Origin: Plantago major
Taxonomy: Eukaryota > Streptophyta > Magnoliopsida > Lamiales > Plantaginaceae
Assembly: GCA_026545765.1 (NCBI GenBank)
Contig: CM048840.1
Coordinates: forward strand, 29,330,765-29,394,764
Reading direction: 5' to 3'
Length of the DNA: 64,000 bases
The position numbers and the translations under genes were made by a program. Shown here in pieces: positions 1 through 9,531 of this stretch. The notes under the pieces are model-generated. The model was not told where the DNA came from and searched no databases. It saw only the letters and a list, made by a program, of their open reading frames with translations. Positions within the stretch are counted from its first letter, which is position 1. Every line of letters begins with the position of its first letter.

Positions 1-436
1 TGGTTAAGGCTCAAGGTATCTGAGAGTAGATATCTGTGGGCACTTTCCTGGTTTTCAGAAAACCTTCTAGTTCTCAGATATCTCTTGTGACACAGCTTGT
101 TTAAAACTATTCGTGTCTTCAAGATATCTGACCAAGGTATCTGCAAAACTATTTCAGTAATCTTGTGCAGTTTCTTCAAATCTTCAATGTCGTTGAACTT
201 GTTCTGCTTGGATGTCTTCTTCTTGGTCTTCTCTTCATAAAATAAAAGTTACATTTTGAAACCTAACATCCTATACAAGATTAGCTAGACTATCATACTT
301 AGTGGGTTTCCTCTTTTACAATGTTCAAGTGAACCAAGAGTACTAATCACCTTTCTGAGACTAAGATAAGTCATCATGTTGCTGATCAAAATCTAAACCG
401 ATATTTCTAACAAAATATCTAACAAATTTCCTAACA
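1..436 (-). mobile_element. Copia (SIRE/Maximus-like) LTR, 5' part, cut by window edge
   Basis: The reverse complement matches the first ~400 bases of the long LTRs at 29762 and 49666 almost base for base, including the start TGTTAG, the stretch around TTTAGATTTTGATCAGCAAC and the repeated AGATATCT motifs. It is more diverged from those two LTRs than they are from each other, so it belongs to a separate insertion. It interrupts the RNase H region of the neighbouring Gypsy element. The boundary is blurred: TGTTAG occurs three times between 436 and 400 on the minus strand, so the true edge is either 412 or 436. The rest of the element lies outside the window. Confidence 0.85.
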
Positions 437-800
437 GATAGCTAATGTCGTATACACTCAGCTCAATTGCCCATTTAGAGAGTCGTCCGGATTGGTCAGG
501 CTTTCCCAGGACCTGTTTCAAAGGTTCCGTAGTTAGTACTACTACTTTATGAGACTTGAAATATGGCTTTAACCGCCTTGCAGTGTAAACCAAAGCGTAT
601 GCAAATTTCTCAATCTTCACGTATCTTGTCTCCGCCCCAGCAAGGGCTTTACTAAGATAGTAGATTGGCAAGTGATCATTAGCTTGAATCCATACTAATA
701 CGGAACACATTGCCTCTTCCATAATTGCTAGGTAGAGGTAGAGTGGTTCTCCTTCCATGGGTTTGGAGAGCAGCGGAGGGGAATTGAGGTACTTTTTCAA
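437..800 (-). pseudogene. Gypsy RNase H domain, interrupted
   Basis: This is the RNase H part of the Tat-element pol, which removes the RNA strand during reverse transcription. Recognisable stretches are LYLYLAIMEEAMCSVLVW, PIYYLSKALAGAETRY and RLSKWAIELSVYDI, as in other Ty3/Gypsy RNase H domains. A frameshift near 800-815 separates it from the reverse transcriptase frame. The normal continuation after YDI, seen in the related copy near 62830 as a Gly-Tyr-Gln-Ala linker, is replaced by LTR sequence of the inserted Copia element, so the gene is both frameshifted and truncated. Confidence 0.85.
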
Positions 801-813
801 ATTTTCAAAAGCC

Positions 814-1653
814 TCAGAACATTCCGCGGTCCACTCGAAGCTCTCTCATTTCCGGAGGATTTTGAAGAAGGGAAGGTTCTTTTTCTGCGGATCGCAAAAT
901 AAAACGACTTAAGGACATAAGACGTCCAATAAGCTGTTGTACCTCATTGAGGTTCTTCGGATGAGGCAGATCTAGGATTGCCTTGATCTTCTCAGGATTT
1001 GCGCTTATCCCTCTCTCTGTGACCATGTATCCTAGGAACTTTCCTCCTTTCACTCCGAAGGTGCACTTTTCTGGATTCAGTTTCATACCGTACTTCCTAA
1101 GGATAGCAAAGCACTTGTTCAAGTGATCCACATGTTGTTCTTCAGTTTTGCTCTTAACGAGCATGTCATCCACATACACCTCCATGGTTTTGCCAATTTC
1201 TTCCTTGAACATCTGATTCACCAATCGTTGGTAAGTTGCTCCTGCATTTTTCAATCCGAAGGGCATCACTTTAAAGCAATACACTCCTCCTGCAACAAAG
1301 AAAGCTATTTTCTTGATGTCCTCCTTGGCCATCCGAATCTGGTAAAAGCCTTGATATGCGTCCATGAAACTCAGTAACGCACATCCGGCCGTGGAGTCAA
1401 CCAATTGATTTATCCGTGGCAAAGGGTATGGATCCTTTGGGCAAAACTTATTTAGCCTGGTGAAATCATTGCACATTCGCCATTTGCCTGGCGATTTTTC
1501 TACCAGAACCACGTTGCAAACCCAATTAGAATAATGGACTTCTTCGATATGCCCTTCCTTCAGGACTCGATCAACTTCGGCGGATATGATGGCATCCTTG
1601 ATCGGACCATAATCCTTTCTCTTTTGACGGATATACTTAATTGAGGGATCCAT
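814..1653 (-). CDS. Gypsy (Tat) reverse transcriptase segment
   Basis: This open stretch of about 280 residues covers most of a Ty3/Gypsy reverse transcriptase. In order it shows the RQKRKDYGPIKDAI leader, the WRMCNDFTRLNKFCPKDPYP motif, FMDAYQGFYQI, the FGLKNAGATYQRLV motif and the catalytic box YVDDMLVKS. It ends in the thumb region (GKFLGYMVTERGI), where the frame is lost near 815. It lies in the same frame as the gag-protease ORF at 1708-4032. A single amber codon at about 1708, in place of the Trp of the motif that reads FAWSTDD in the copy at 61.6 kb, separates them, so the parental gene was one continuous gag-pol frame. Confidence 0.9.
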   Translation of the reverse strand: MDPSIKYIRQKRKDYGPIKDAIISAEVDRVLKEGHIEEVHYSNWVCNVVLVEKSPGKWRMCNDFTRLNKFCPKDPYPLPRINQLVDSTAGCALLSFMDAYQGFYQIRMAKEDIKKIAFFVAGGVYCFKVMPFGLKNAGATYQRLVNQMFKEEIGKTMEVYVDDMLVKSKTEEQHVDHLNKCFAILRKYGMKLNPEKCTFGVKGGKFLGYMVTERGISANPEKIKAILDLPHPKNLNEVQQLIGRLMSLSRFILRSAEKEPSLLQNPPEMRELRVDRGMF

Positions 1654-1707
1654 GTTCAGACGGTGAACAACAATCCTCGGATCTATCCCCTTTAGGTCGT
1701 CAGTACT

Positions 1708-4032
1708 CTAAACAAATACATCACTGTTATCTCGGAGACAAGCAATGAGCTTCATTTCCACTTCCGCATTCATCTCTGTTCCGATTCTAGTCTTCTTATC
1801 CGGGCTTCCAACAACAATCTCAACTTCCTTGAGAGTTTCATGAGGCTCGATTCGTGCAGTTTTAGGAAACTTGTCCTTCTGGCTCCCTACTCCAATGTGT
1901 GGATTCTCCTTTTTTGATGGAAGAACAACTGGCGGATCAGAAGTCACAGGGACTTCCAATACGGGCACAGATGCTCTCCTTATGGACATAATATAGCACT
2001 CCCAAGCTTCTCGGATGTTCCCCACTTTCTCTCCAACTCCGCATGGGGTCGAAAACTTCATCCTATTATGGAGAGTGGAGGAAATAGCTCGGAATTGATT
2101 GAGCCCCAGACGTCCAAAGATGGCATTGTATTCGAAAGTTCGATCCACCACTATAAATCGGACTAGCTGTGTCACTCTTGCGGGATATGTCCCAAATGAA
2201 ACATGAAGCATGACACTTCCTAGGGGGCGGACAGTTCCTCCTCCAAAACCTAATACGGAGGTGTTGACTCTCTCATATCGGATTCTTCCCAGATCCATTT
2301 GGTCTATTGTCCTTTTGGATATGATGTTCGAGGAACTCCCCGTATCCACCAGGATTTTGTCCACTCGATAAGTTGCAATGGTTAAAGAAACCACCAGCGG
2401 AACATCCAGATCATCTATGTCTTCGCCTCCCGCCGTAGGAGGAGGAATCTCACTATCATCAAAGGATATCGCGTTTGTCCCTCGAATTGCTGGAGCAGCA
2501 TATGATCTGTTGTTGTTCCGAAGATTCTGAGCTGTCTGCTCTCTCACGTTCCTACTATCGCCCCCAGTTGGTACGCCCGCTATGGCATTGATCACTCCGC
2601 TGTATGGAGGGTTCTCCATTTCAATGTCATCATCGTACCTGCATGGGTGTCGGTCCGGGCGAGACGGATGGTTGGCTAGCGGAGGTGGCAAGGATAGCGG
2701 ATGGGGTGGTGGTTCTGTAGCTTTATCATCCCTCCTTCGTTCTGTTCTATCATGTCTAGAAGGCTCATCCGTATAGATGTGCTCCTTCAACTTGCCCTCT
2801 CTTATCAAATGTTCAACCTCTGTTTTCAGTTGAATGCAATCATTGGTCTCATGACCACGGCTCTTGTGAAACTTGCAATACCCTTTCGCATTCTTGTTCT
2901 TCCGATTATTATGAGATGGCTTTGGCCATTGGATATCCAACTTTCTCTCAACAATGGTCGCCAAGATGTCGGATCTTGGTTTGTTGAGACGAGTGTAGTC
3001 CACGAACCGTCTTGGCGGACTCCTTTCTCTGTTGAAACCTTTATCCCTATAATCTTTCTTTGGGTCAAACTTCCCCTGGCGTTGCTCTTGTTTCATCGGC
3101 CCGTTTCCTTTCTTGGAACCAGCTCTCACTGGAACATTCCTTCGATAATCCTCTCCATACATTACCTCTTCACAGATGTCATTCAAATGTCTCTCACTTC
3201 TTACTTCCTGGCTAGAAAGTTTCCTACGGAGCTCGGAGTTGTAAGTATTAGCATACAGGTGACGGACCCGTTCTTTAATACTGTGAGACTCAACTCGGAG
3301 GACTTCCGTATTAAAGCGATCCAAGAAAGTCCTAAGATCCTCTTGTTCCCTTTGTATAACCTCGGCCAGGTGCTCCACAGTCCGCTTTCTTCTTTTAGAT
3401 TTTCCAAACCGTGCCAGGAATTTGGAAGAGAGGTCTGCATATGACCTTATCGACTTGTTCGGCAAAGCAGTGTACCAATCCATGGCCGTTCCAAAGAGAG
3501 TAGATGAGAACGTGAGAGCTTTCGTATTATCGCTCATCCCCTTGGAATCCATCTTACTGTTGTACCTTGTCAGGTGGTCAACGGGACAGGTATCCTCGTA
3601 ATAGTATTCCAAGTTCGAAATCACTTGATCCAAGTTTCTGTTCCTTTCCTTTTCTCTCATGATGTCATCGCACAAAGGATTTGGCGCACTAGTGGCTATC
3701 TGCTCATGATCCTTTACCAGGCGTCCGAGATTTAGAATCTGGGCCTCCAAAGCTTTTTGTTGAGCATAGATTTCCTCCGCAGTCATTATCTCCCCCGTCC
3801 TTGGATGAACTGCTACATCCGCAGGGAGTTCATCTAGACGGACCATCGGAATGGTTTCCGCTACATGATCTCTGTCTCTCAGAGGTGCTTGTTGCGGAGC
3901 TCTAGGATGCCTGTTATCCCCCTCCTGACACTCTCTCCTACCGTTCGGACTACCTTCACCCCGAACTTGAGAAGCAGATGCCCTCCGATCTAGAAGGTTT
4001 CGCAGATCCTCTTGAGGTAGCTGATTCCCCAA
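1708..4032 (-). CDS. Gypsy (Tat) gag plus aspartic protease
   Basis: This open frame of 774 residues holds gag followed by protease. Gag has the matrix/capsid-like block (FGTAMDWYTALPNKSIRSYA, then KFLARFGKSKRRKRTVEHLA and LRTFLDRFNTEVLRVESHSI) and a single zinc knuckle of the CRFH type (CKFHKSRGHETNDC). The retropepsin signature ILVDTGSSSNIISKRTI follows, with DTG as the active site. The C-terminal end runs into the pol frame up to an in-frame amber. The N-terminal part of gag (4033-4500) is out of frame. It is the longest gag frame of its family in the window. Confidence 0.9.
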   Translation of the reverse strand: MGNQLPQEDLRNLLDRRASASQVRGEGSPNGRRECQEGDNRHPRAPQQAPLRDRDHVAETIPMVRLDELPADVAVHPRTGEIMTAEEIYAQQKALEAQILNLGRLVKDHEQIATSAPNPLCDDIMREKERNRNLDQVISNLEYYYEDTCPVDHLTRYNSKMDSKGMSDNTKALTFSSTLFGTAMDWYTALPNKSIRSYADLSSKFLARFGKSKRRKRTVEHLAEVIQREQEDLRTFLDRFNTEVLRVESHSIKERVRHLYANTYNSELRRKLSSQEVRSERHLNDICEEVMYGEDYRRNVPVRAGSKKGNGPMKQEQRQGKFDPKKDYRDKGFNRERSPPRRFVDYTRLNKPRSDILATIVERKLDIQWPKPSHNNRKNKNAKGYCKFHKSRGHETNDCIQLKTEVEHLIREGKLKEHIYTDEPSRHDRTERRRDDKATEPPPHPLSLPPPLANHPSRPDRHPCRYDDDIEMENPPYSGVINAIAGVPTGGDSRNVREQTAQNLRNNNRSYAAPAIRGTNAISFDDSEIPPPTAGGEDIDDLDVPLVVSLTIATYRVDKILVDTGSSSNIISKRTIDQMDLGRIRYERVNTSVLGFGGGTVRPLGSVMLHVSFGTYPARVTQLVRFIVVDRTFEYNAIFGRLGLNQFRAISSTLHNRMKFSTPCGVGEKVGNIREAWECYIMSIRRASVPVLEVPVTSDPPVVLPSKKENPHIGVGSQKDKFPKTARIEPHETLKEVEIVVGSPDKKTRIGTEMNAEVEMKLIACLRDNSDVFV

Positions 4033-4534
4033 CCTCTGCTGATCGGACGTTGCCTGTTTCTTGATAGGGTAGGCTCTGCTTGAACCGGAGTAGCCACTAG
4101 AGGAGTGACTTTCTGAGGATGGACATTGTTAGACCCGAGGCAACCTTGGATTCACATGAGCAATCTATCGAACTGAGTCTCACTTAATCCGAGGTCACTA
4201 GTGCGGACGATGTGACCATCAGGCATAGTAAACTGTTGACCCCTAGTGGGGTCTTGAGCTTCTGCCGGAGAAACTCGTACGATCCCTTCTCCATGGTTCT
4301 CGGGTACAACGTTCTCAGGAACACTTCGGACTCCCCTGTGCGGAACGTCTCCTCCCTCATCTGAGGATGGGCGCTGTGCGACCGTCGCTCGGATATCTCC
4401 TTTCAGCGTTCCTTTCAGCCACAGTGGCCCTTCGTCCCCGGGTGGGCGGATGTCCGCGTAGACATGGGCTAGTTCGTGCTGTCCGTCTTGTTCTTGCCAT
4501 CAGCCTAAGTCAGTCACGAAACCTTTTGTAAAGT
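4033..4534 (-). pseudogene. Degraded gag N-terminus and leader
   Basis: A minus-strand ATG at 4500-4498 begins a frame reading MARTRRTARTS, matching the gag start of the related elements at 56243 and 58857 (MARTRRS). The frame then breaks repeatedly before gag resumes in open frame at 4032. The interval is therefore the N-terminal gag region damaged by small insertions and deletions, plus a short untranslated leader next to the primer-binding site. Confidence 0.7.
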
Positions 4535-4552
4535 TTCCCACAGACGGCGCCA
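4535..4552 (-). promoter_or_regulatory. Primer-binding site of Tat Gypsy element
   Basis: The minus strand reads TGGCGCCGTCTGTGGGAA just inside the LTR edge. The same motif follows the LTRs at 56191 and 58805. It would pair with the 3' end of a host tRNA to prime minus-strand DNA synthesis. Confidence 0.85.
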
Positions 4553-4555
4553 AAA

Positions 4556-5454
4556 TGTTGAGGGGTAACACCTCGAACACTAACTAAACTATTACACGCA
4601 ACCTAGTCTAAGATCCGCCTCCAACTTGAAGTCCGGAGCACTACCTGCCCGAGCTAGAGTACCTGAAAGGACTAAGTGGGGGGTTAGAAAGGGTTACCCG
4701 GATCGCGTATGTCAATCCGGTAAGAGACTTTACTCAAGAGAGAGTTGGGAGCTCTCAATGTAATAGTTATGAAGAAGGTTATGATATCAATAAGACTTAT
4801 GACTTGGGGATTGTCCCTTACCTCAAGGTCCTGGACCTTGTGCTATATTTATAGTTATCATATGCTTATGAAGTGACTCACAAGATGATGCCAAGTGTAT
4901 GCCTCAGATTTGGACACCAATGCTACCTTTGGCCCATAGCCCAATAGTGAACAATAATCCAATACTAATTAATGGGTCTGGGAGGGTAGTTTAGACCTTT
5001 CCCTCTTAGAGTAATGTTTCGTACGTTGGGTCCGTGTCAGTCTTTCGGACAGATCTGTCTGCTTGGTTGATCTGCCCTTAGGTAACTCAAGGTGTCCGAG
5101 CCTAGAGCTCCACGAAAGTATCTCAGTGGTTCTGTTATATACGTTTGGTCTTAATGCGATGGTGGCGTCCGAGACTTTCTCGTCCGGTTCGTTTAGCATC
5201 CTAGGACTAACAGTTTGCGGTACTTGGAAGGACCATGTGACCTTTTGTCAGGTTCGAAAGTCATTCACCTAGCTTGGTCGGACTTAGATGAGATGGTGTG
5301 TTGACTTGTAAATACTAGTTGACCTGAAATGGTTTCCCTTAGGTCGGACCATTTGAAAGTTAGACTAGCACTGGATTGGCTATCTCAGCCTTGATGCGCT
5401 CTAGGACATGCTCTATGGCGCCCTTAACGGATTGAACACATGTCCGTATCAACA
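4556..5454 (-). repeat. 5' LTR of left Tat Gypsy element
   Basis: This 899-bp LTR starts on the minus strand with TGTTGATACGGAC and ends with CTCAACA, like the related LTRs at 55323-56191 and 57854-58805. It contains the promoter region. Directly beyond 5454 lies LINE coding sequence. The partner LTR is outside the window, so the target duplication cannot be checked. Confidence 0.85.
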
Positions 5455-6640
5455 AAAATCAGTCAGTTCCGCCCTATCAGTTTGAGTAATGTTATCTTTA
5501 AGATAGCCTTTAAAGACATTACTAATAGACTGAAGCCTCATATGAATTCCATTATTACTGAAAATCAGTCTGCCTTTGTACCTAATCGACTTATCACTAA
5601 TAATGTGCTTGTTGCCTATGAAGTGAACCATTTTTTGAAACAAAAAGTTAAGGGGGGAAATGCTTTTATGGCCTTAACTTGACATGAGTAAGGCTTACGA
5701 TTGAGTTGAGTGGGCTTTCTTGAAATGAGTGTTCTTTTTTAATGAACTGAGCTTTGTATTCAGAGAAAAAATGAAAAGAAAGTACAACAAGAAAAACAAA
5801 GAAGACTCTCATGCTGATCCCACAGGCGGGTAGTCAAGAGAGAAAACAAAAGCAAAATCGAAAGCGAAAAAAGGAGGCCCCCACCATGAGCGAAATGCCC
5901 AAGGTTGCAACCGCAAGCCTCGTTAAAACCCTACCATAGAAAAACCCAATGGGAAAAACCCATGGCAGGGAAAGAGTACCCATGTGTTAATGTTGCGTAA
6001 ACCTGTAAAAAGGCTGATAAGACATATCTCTACCAATATGGGAAAGAATGAAGTCTGGTGCTGAGGACCAGAAACCGTCACTATCATGATTAGAAACGAG
6101 TGTTAGAGAGATTAGGCTTTGAGCATTCTTTTATTGAGCTCATTATGCTTACTGTGTGTACTGTCTCCTATTATGTTCTTTTGAATGGAGTCCAGCTTGA
6201 TCCAATCCAGTCGGAGAGGGGGATCCGTCAGGGAGATCCTCTTTCCCCTTATTTATTTTGTTCGTTACTGAGGCTTTTAGTTCTTTGATTCGTGATGCTG
6301 AGGTGAGGGGTGTGTTTCGAGTAGCCATTACTCCTAGGGCACCTAGGATCTCTCATCTCCTTTTTGGTGATGACACTTTATAATTCTGTGATGCTACTGT
6401 TGGTGCTGCTAATGAGATTTGCTCGATTCTTCATAGATATAGTCTGGCATTGGGTCAAGAAATTAATCTGGATAAGTCTACTGTGGTCTTTAGTCGTAAT
6501 ATTTTGCCTAATCAGGTTGAGGCTATCCGAGATGTTCTTCCTATTAGTGTGGTTGCATAGCATGATAAGTATTTGGGTCTTCTGTGTGAAATGGGTAGGT
6601 CTAAGAAGGAGGTGTTTGGTTGGTTAAGGGAGAGGGTGTG
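5455..6640 (+). pseudogene. LINE reverse transcriptase, broken
   Basis: The first part (5455-5720) shows the L1 motifs FRPISLSNVIFKI, ITENQSAFVPNRLITNN and a nonsense-interrupted DMSKAYD-type motif. An insertion at 5734-6092 interrupts it. Coding sequence resumes as ERLGFEHSFIELIM, VLLNGVQ and GIRQGDPLSPYLF. The catalytic box appears as FGDD near 6364-6376, where plant L1 copies usually have F/Y-A-D-D; the Gly may be a mutation. At least two frame changes and several stops make this a pseudogene. Confidence 0.85.
5734..6092 (-). mobile_element. Small retro-insertion inside the LINE, with target duplication
   Basis: A 359-bp segment interrupts the LINE coding sequence and is flanked by 12-base repeats, GAAATGAGTGTT at 5722-5733 and GAAACGAGTGTT at 6093-6104, with one mismatch. 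It begins on the plus strand with a T-run (about 5735-5740), so on the minus strand it would end in a short A tail. A duplication of this length plus a tail fits target-primed insertion of a LINE- or SINE-like RNA. The family was not recognised; a 5'-truncated LINE tail is the simplest reading. Confidence 0.6.
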
Positions 6641-6649
6641 GAAGAAGAT

Positions 6650-6671
6650 GGGGGGGGGGGGGGGGGGGGGG
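6650..6671 (+). repeat. G homopolymer (22 bases)
   Basis: An uninterrupted run of G lies within the LINE reverse transcriptase and is absent from the family protein. It is either a mutational expansion or an assembly problem. Confidence 0.9.
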
Positions 6672-8150
6672 TTGGGAATAGGTATCTTTCTAAAGCGGGG
6701 AAAGAAATTCCTATAAAATCTGTTTTACAATCTATCCCAACCGATGTCATGAGTTGTTTTCCACTTACCGGATTATTTACTTCGTGAGATTGAATCTCTT
6801 ATTTGCCGGTTCTGGTGGGGAGATGGGAAGGAGAGGAAGATCCATTGGGTTAAGTGGGACTCTCTTTGTGAGTCTAAAAGAGATGGAGGCATGGGCTTTC
6901 GCGATCTTAAGTCGTTTAATTTGGCTTTAATGGGTAAACAAATCTGGAGAATTATTTTTTTATCCCAATTTCCTTTTGAGTCGAGTTTTCAAAGCTAAAT
7001 ATTTTCCTCATACTGATGTCTTACAAGCTATTCCTAATAGTAGAGCTTCTTTTACATGAAAAAGGATTTGTTATCCTTTAGACATTATAAGAAAAGGAGT
7101 TCGTTGGCGTGTGGGGGAATGGTCTTAATATAGATATTTGGAAAGATGGATGGATTCCCCGAGACACCTGTTTCACGCCTATTACACCTAACTTGCACCA
7201 ACATATTAATCTTCAGGTGGCTGCTCTTATTGATCCGGTTTTTTGGAACTTGGGATAAAGATATTGTTTGTGATATGCTTTGGCCTTGCGATGTTTGATT
7301 ATATTTTGAGGATTCCATTACCTGTTAATTGCAGAATTGATGTCCGCGTGTGAAATTTCACCAAACATGGGCATTTTTCGGTCCGCTCGGCTTATTTTTT
7401 AGCCAGAGACTTGAAGAAGGCTACAATTATGAATGTTGTTGGGAGTACTAGTAGTACGTCGTCCATGAACTCGAATTGGGTGTGGCAACTAAAAGTTCCT
7501 AATAAAATTAAAGTTTTCCTTTGGCGTGCTTTGCGGAATAATTTGCCAACTCGTGTTGCGTTAAGGCGTCGAGGCATTCTTTCTGATGCTTCCTGTCCCA
7601 CGTGTGGTTGTTTTGATGAAAATGTTTTTACATATTCTGAAAACTTGCACTTATACTAGGCTCATGTGGGCTGTTTCACCGTTTTCTAACGTGTTCATTG
7701 ATTGTAATTCAGAGTCTATGTGTGACTGGTTGGATGGGATACGAAAGAAAGCTACAAAAGATGAGCTTGCTCTTTTTGTGTCTATTTGCTGGTGTATATG
7801 GGGCAGCAGAAACAAAATGGTGCATGAAAATTATTGTTATGATGCTCAAGACTCTATCCTGTATGTCCAAGATCTGCTATTCCGGTACGCATCAACTCAG
7901 ACAGCTTTTCTGGACCAAGGCCACCCGAGATTCAAGAAACCTGGCAGCCATCGCAGGAAGGTTATTTTAAAGCTAATTTTGATGTCTCTGTGTCTAATGA
8001 TGGATCTGGTGTGGGCTTGGGCGTAGTGGTGCGAGATTGGCATGGCTCTATTATAGTTTGGCGACGAAGACGTGTCTCGTACATTAATTGCCCAGAGATT
8101 GGCGAAGCTCTTGCTGCCAGATGTGATTTGAATTTCTTGTAATGACTTCT
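6672..8150 (+). pseudogene. LINE ORF2 C-terminal part (thumb, zinc-binding domain, RNase H-like end)
   Basis: In broken frames the segment reads ICRFWWGDGKERKIHWVKW and GGMGFRDLKSFNLALMGKQ, the thumb/connection region of plant L1 proteins. At 7480-7630 it reads LKVPNKIKVFLWRALRNNLP and ILSDASCPTCGC, the reverse-transcriptase zinc-binding domain. Near 7980-8140 it reads GSGVGLGVVVRDWHGSII, the start of an RNase H-like domain typical of plant L1. Several stops and frame changes separate these blocks. Confidence 0.8.
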
Positions 8151-8193
8151 TGATTATTCTGATTAATGAAAGTATTTTCCTAAAAAAAAAAAA

Positions 8194-8555
8194 TTGTTTC
8201 TTTACATACTGATGAAATAACCCCACACACACAAAGTCTCATAAGAGATGGTTTTTAGATAACTTATCTTGAGATAGCCTATGTTAACAATAAAATTATC
8301 TATGTTATTAATCAAAATGTCTATGTTGTTAATAAAACATGTCTTTTTGTAATATGAAAAAATGCCAATGTTAAGAATATAAGTGTTTTGATTAATAATA
8401 TCGATCATTTTCTTGATAATATAGGTCTGTCTCTAGATTATCTAGAGACCCTCGAGACTTACTCCATATATATTAGAAGTAGTATATAAGCCAGAAGTGA
8501 GCGCGTGGGATGGCCTATGTGCGGCAAACACTGAAGATAAAATGAAATCAGGATT
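8194..8555. other. Intergenic, AT-rich
   Basis: No gene is seen. The part 8260-8400 has loosely repeated units containing CTATGTT and TTAATAA, which look like low-complexity sequence. Confidence 0.6.
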
Positions 8556-9531
8556 GTTAAATGCAGAACAATTTTTACTGAACGCAAAACACTTTTTTTA
8601 CATATTGCAAATAATACCACTATTATAACAATTTACAAAATACTTCATTAACTTTAAAAAATTACAATATTACCTTAAAAACATTTAAACAAGTTTATAC
8701 GAATTAATTTCAAAATCTGAATAAAAGAAATCAAAAAAATCGAAAAACAATACGAAGAACGTTACCGGAGCTCCGGTGATCTCCGACATCGGAGTCGGAG
8801 CCGCTCCGATCTGCTCCATATCGGAGCAGAGCAGATCCGATCTGCTCCATATCGGAGCAGATCTGGAGCACTGCTCCAATCTGGCAGATCGGATCTGCTC
8901 CGGATCAGAGCAGATCGGACCTCAAGCTCCAGATCAGAGCTTGTGTCAAGCTCCGATCTGGAGCTTGGTGGCTCTCAGATGCATGGTGTGGCAGCCACGA
9001 GGGCTGCCACAGCCATCGTCCGGCAGCCTTGAAGGCTGGCAGAATTTTGGCGCATGGTGTGGCAGCCACGAGGGCTACCACAGCCATCGTCCGGCAGCCT
9101 TCAAGGCTGCCGGAAGCATGGTGTGGCAGCCACGACCCATGGTTTGGCAGTCGTCATGGCTGCCAAATCGTTTTTTTATTTCTTTAAAATGATTTTTTAT
9201 ATTTTTAAAAATTATTCGGTGTAATTTTAATTAATTTAAATATACTACTGCAACCGAATAATAATTAACAATTATAAATATGAATTAAAACAATACAAAA
9301 CATCTTAGATTCATCATCGTTGACAAAATATAGTTAACGATAGTACGACATTGTATTTTGTTGAGTTATTGTACAGTAGTTCGTATACATTTATATATTT
9401 TCGAATATGTTATAGTTTAAGAGGTTTTATAAAAAAAAGTAGGAGTAATTTTTAATTTATATAATTTGGAGGGTCTTTTATAATATATTAAGAAGTATTA
9501 TGCGTTTAGTAAAAATTGTTTTGCGTTTAAC
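8556..9531. mobile_element. Mutator-like inverted-repeat element, non-autonomous (976 bp)
   Basis: The left end GTTAAATGCAGAACAATTTT and the right end, which on the minus strand begins GTTAAACGCAAAACAATTTT, form terminal inverted repeats of about 50 bp. Each holds two AAACGCA-type motifs. The same ends are found on the elements at 14657-16530 and 22298-24549. The interior has AT-rich flanks and a GC-rich core. No transposase is encoded. A clear target duplication was not found, so the superfamily is inferred from the long ends and arrangement only. Confidence 0.65.
8760..9166. repeat. GC-rich palindrome cassette
   Basis: The core of the inverted-repeat element is packed with short overlapping palindromes built on GGAGCAGATC / GATCTGCTCC, and then on GGCAGCC / GGCTGCC with a 60-bp unit (CATGGTGTGGCAGCCACGAG and CCATCGTCCGGCAGCCTT) repeated twice. 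The surrounding DNA is AT-rich, so the change in base composition is abrupt. ORFs read through it on both strands, but they are repeats of the same short words and are not believed to be genes. Confidence 0.75.

Larger units (their letters stand above)
437..5454 (-). mobile_element. Ty3/Gypsy element, Tat lineage, 5' LTR through RNase H
   Basis: Reading the minus strand from 5454 leftwards there is a 5' LTR, a primer-binding site, gag with aspartic protease, reverse transcriptase and RNase H. The element is then cut by the Copia LTR at 436, so integrase and 3' LTR are not seen. The protein sequences are close to those of the two elements at 55323-64000, so all three are one family. The primer-binding site beginning TGGCGCCGTC is typical of the Tat/Athila branch. 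It is inserted in a LINE: the LINE coding sequence starts directly at 5455. Confidence 0.9.
5455..8193 (+). mobile_element. L1-type LINE, 5' end lost, with poly-A tail
   Basis: The order of reverse transcriptase motifs, zinc-binding domain and RNase H-like end, closed by an A-tract at about 8183-8193, is that of a plant L1 element. Its left part is separated by the Gypsy insertion at 5454 and would lie outside the window. It is disrupted by stops, frameshifts, a 359-bp insertion and a 22-base G tract, so it is inactive. Confidence 0.85.

Noticed and set aside
2701..3444. 247-residue plus-strand ORF opposite the Gypsy gag
   Set aside because: It is the antisense of a clear gag coding region and has no family resemblance.
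8685..9192. Overlapping ORFs on both strands in the GC-rich block
   Set aside because: They read the same short palindromic words in different frames and match no protein; the open frames follow from the repeat structure.
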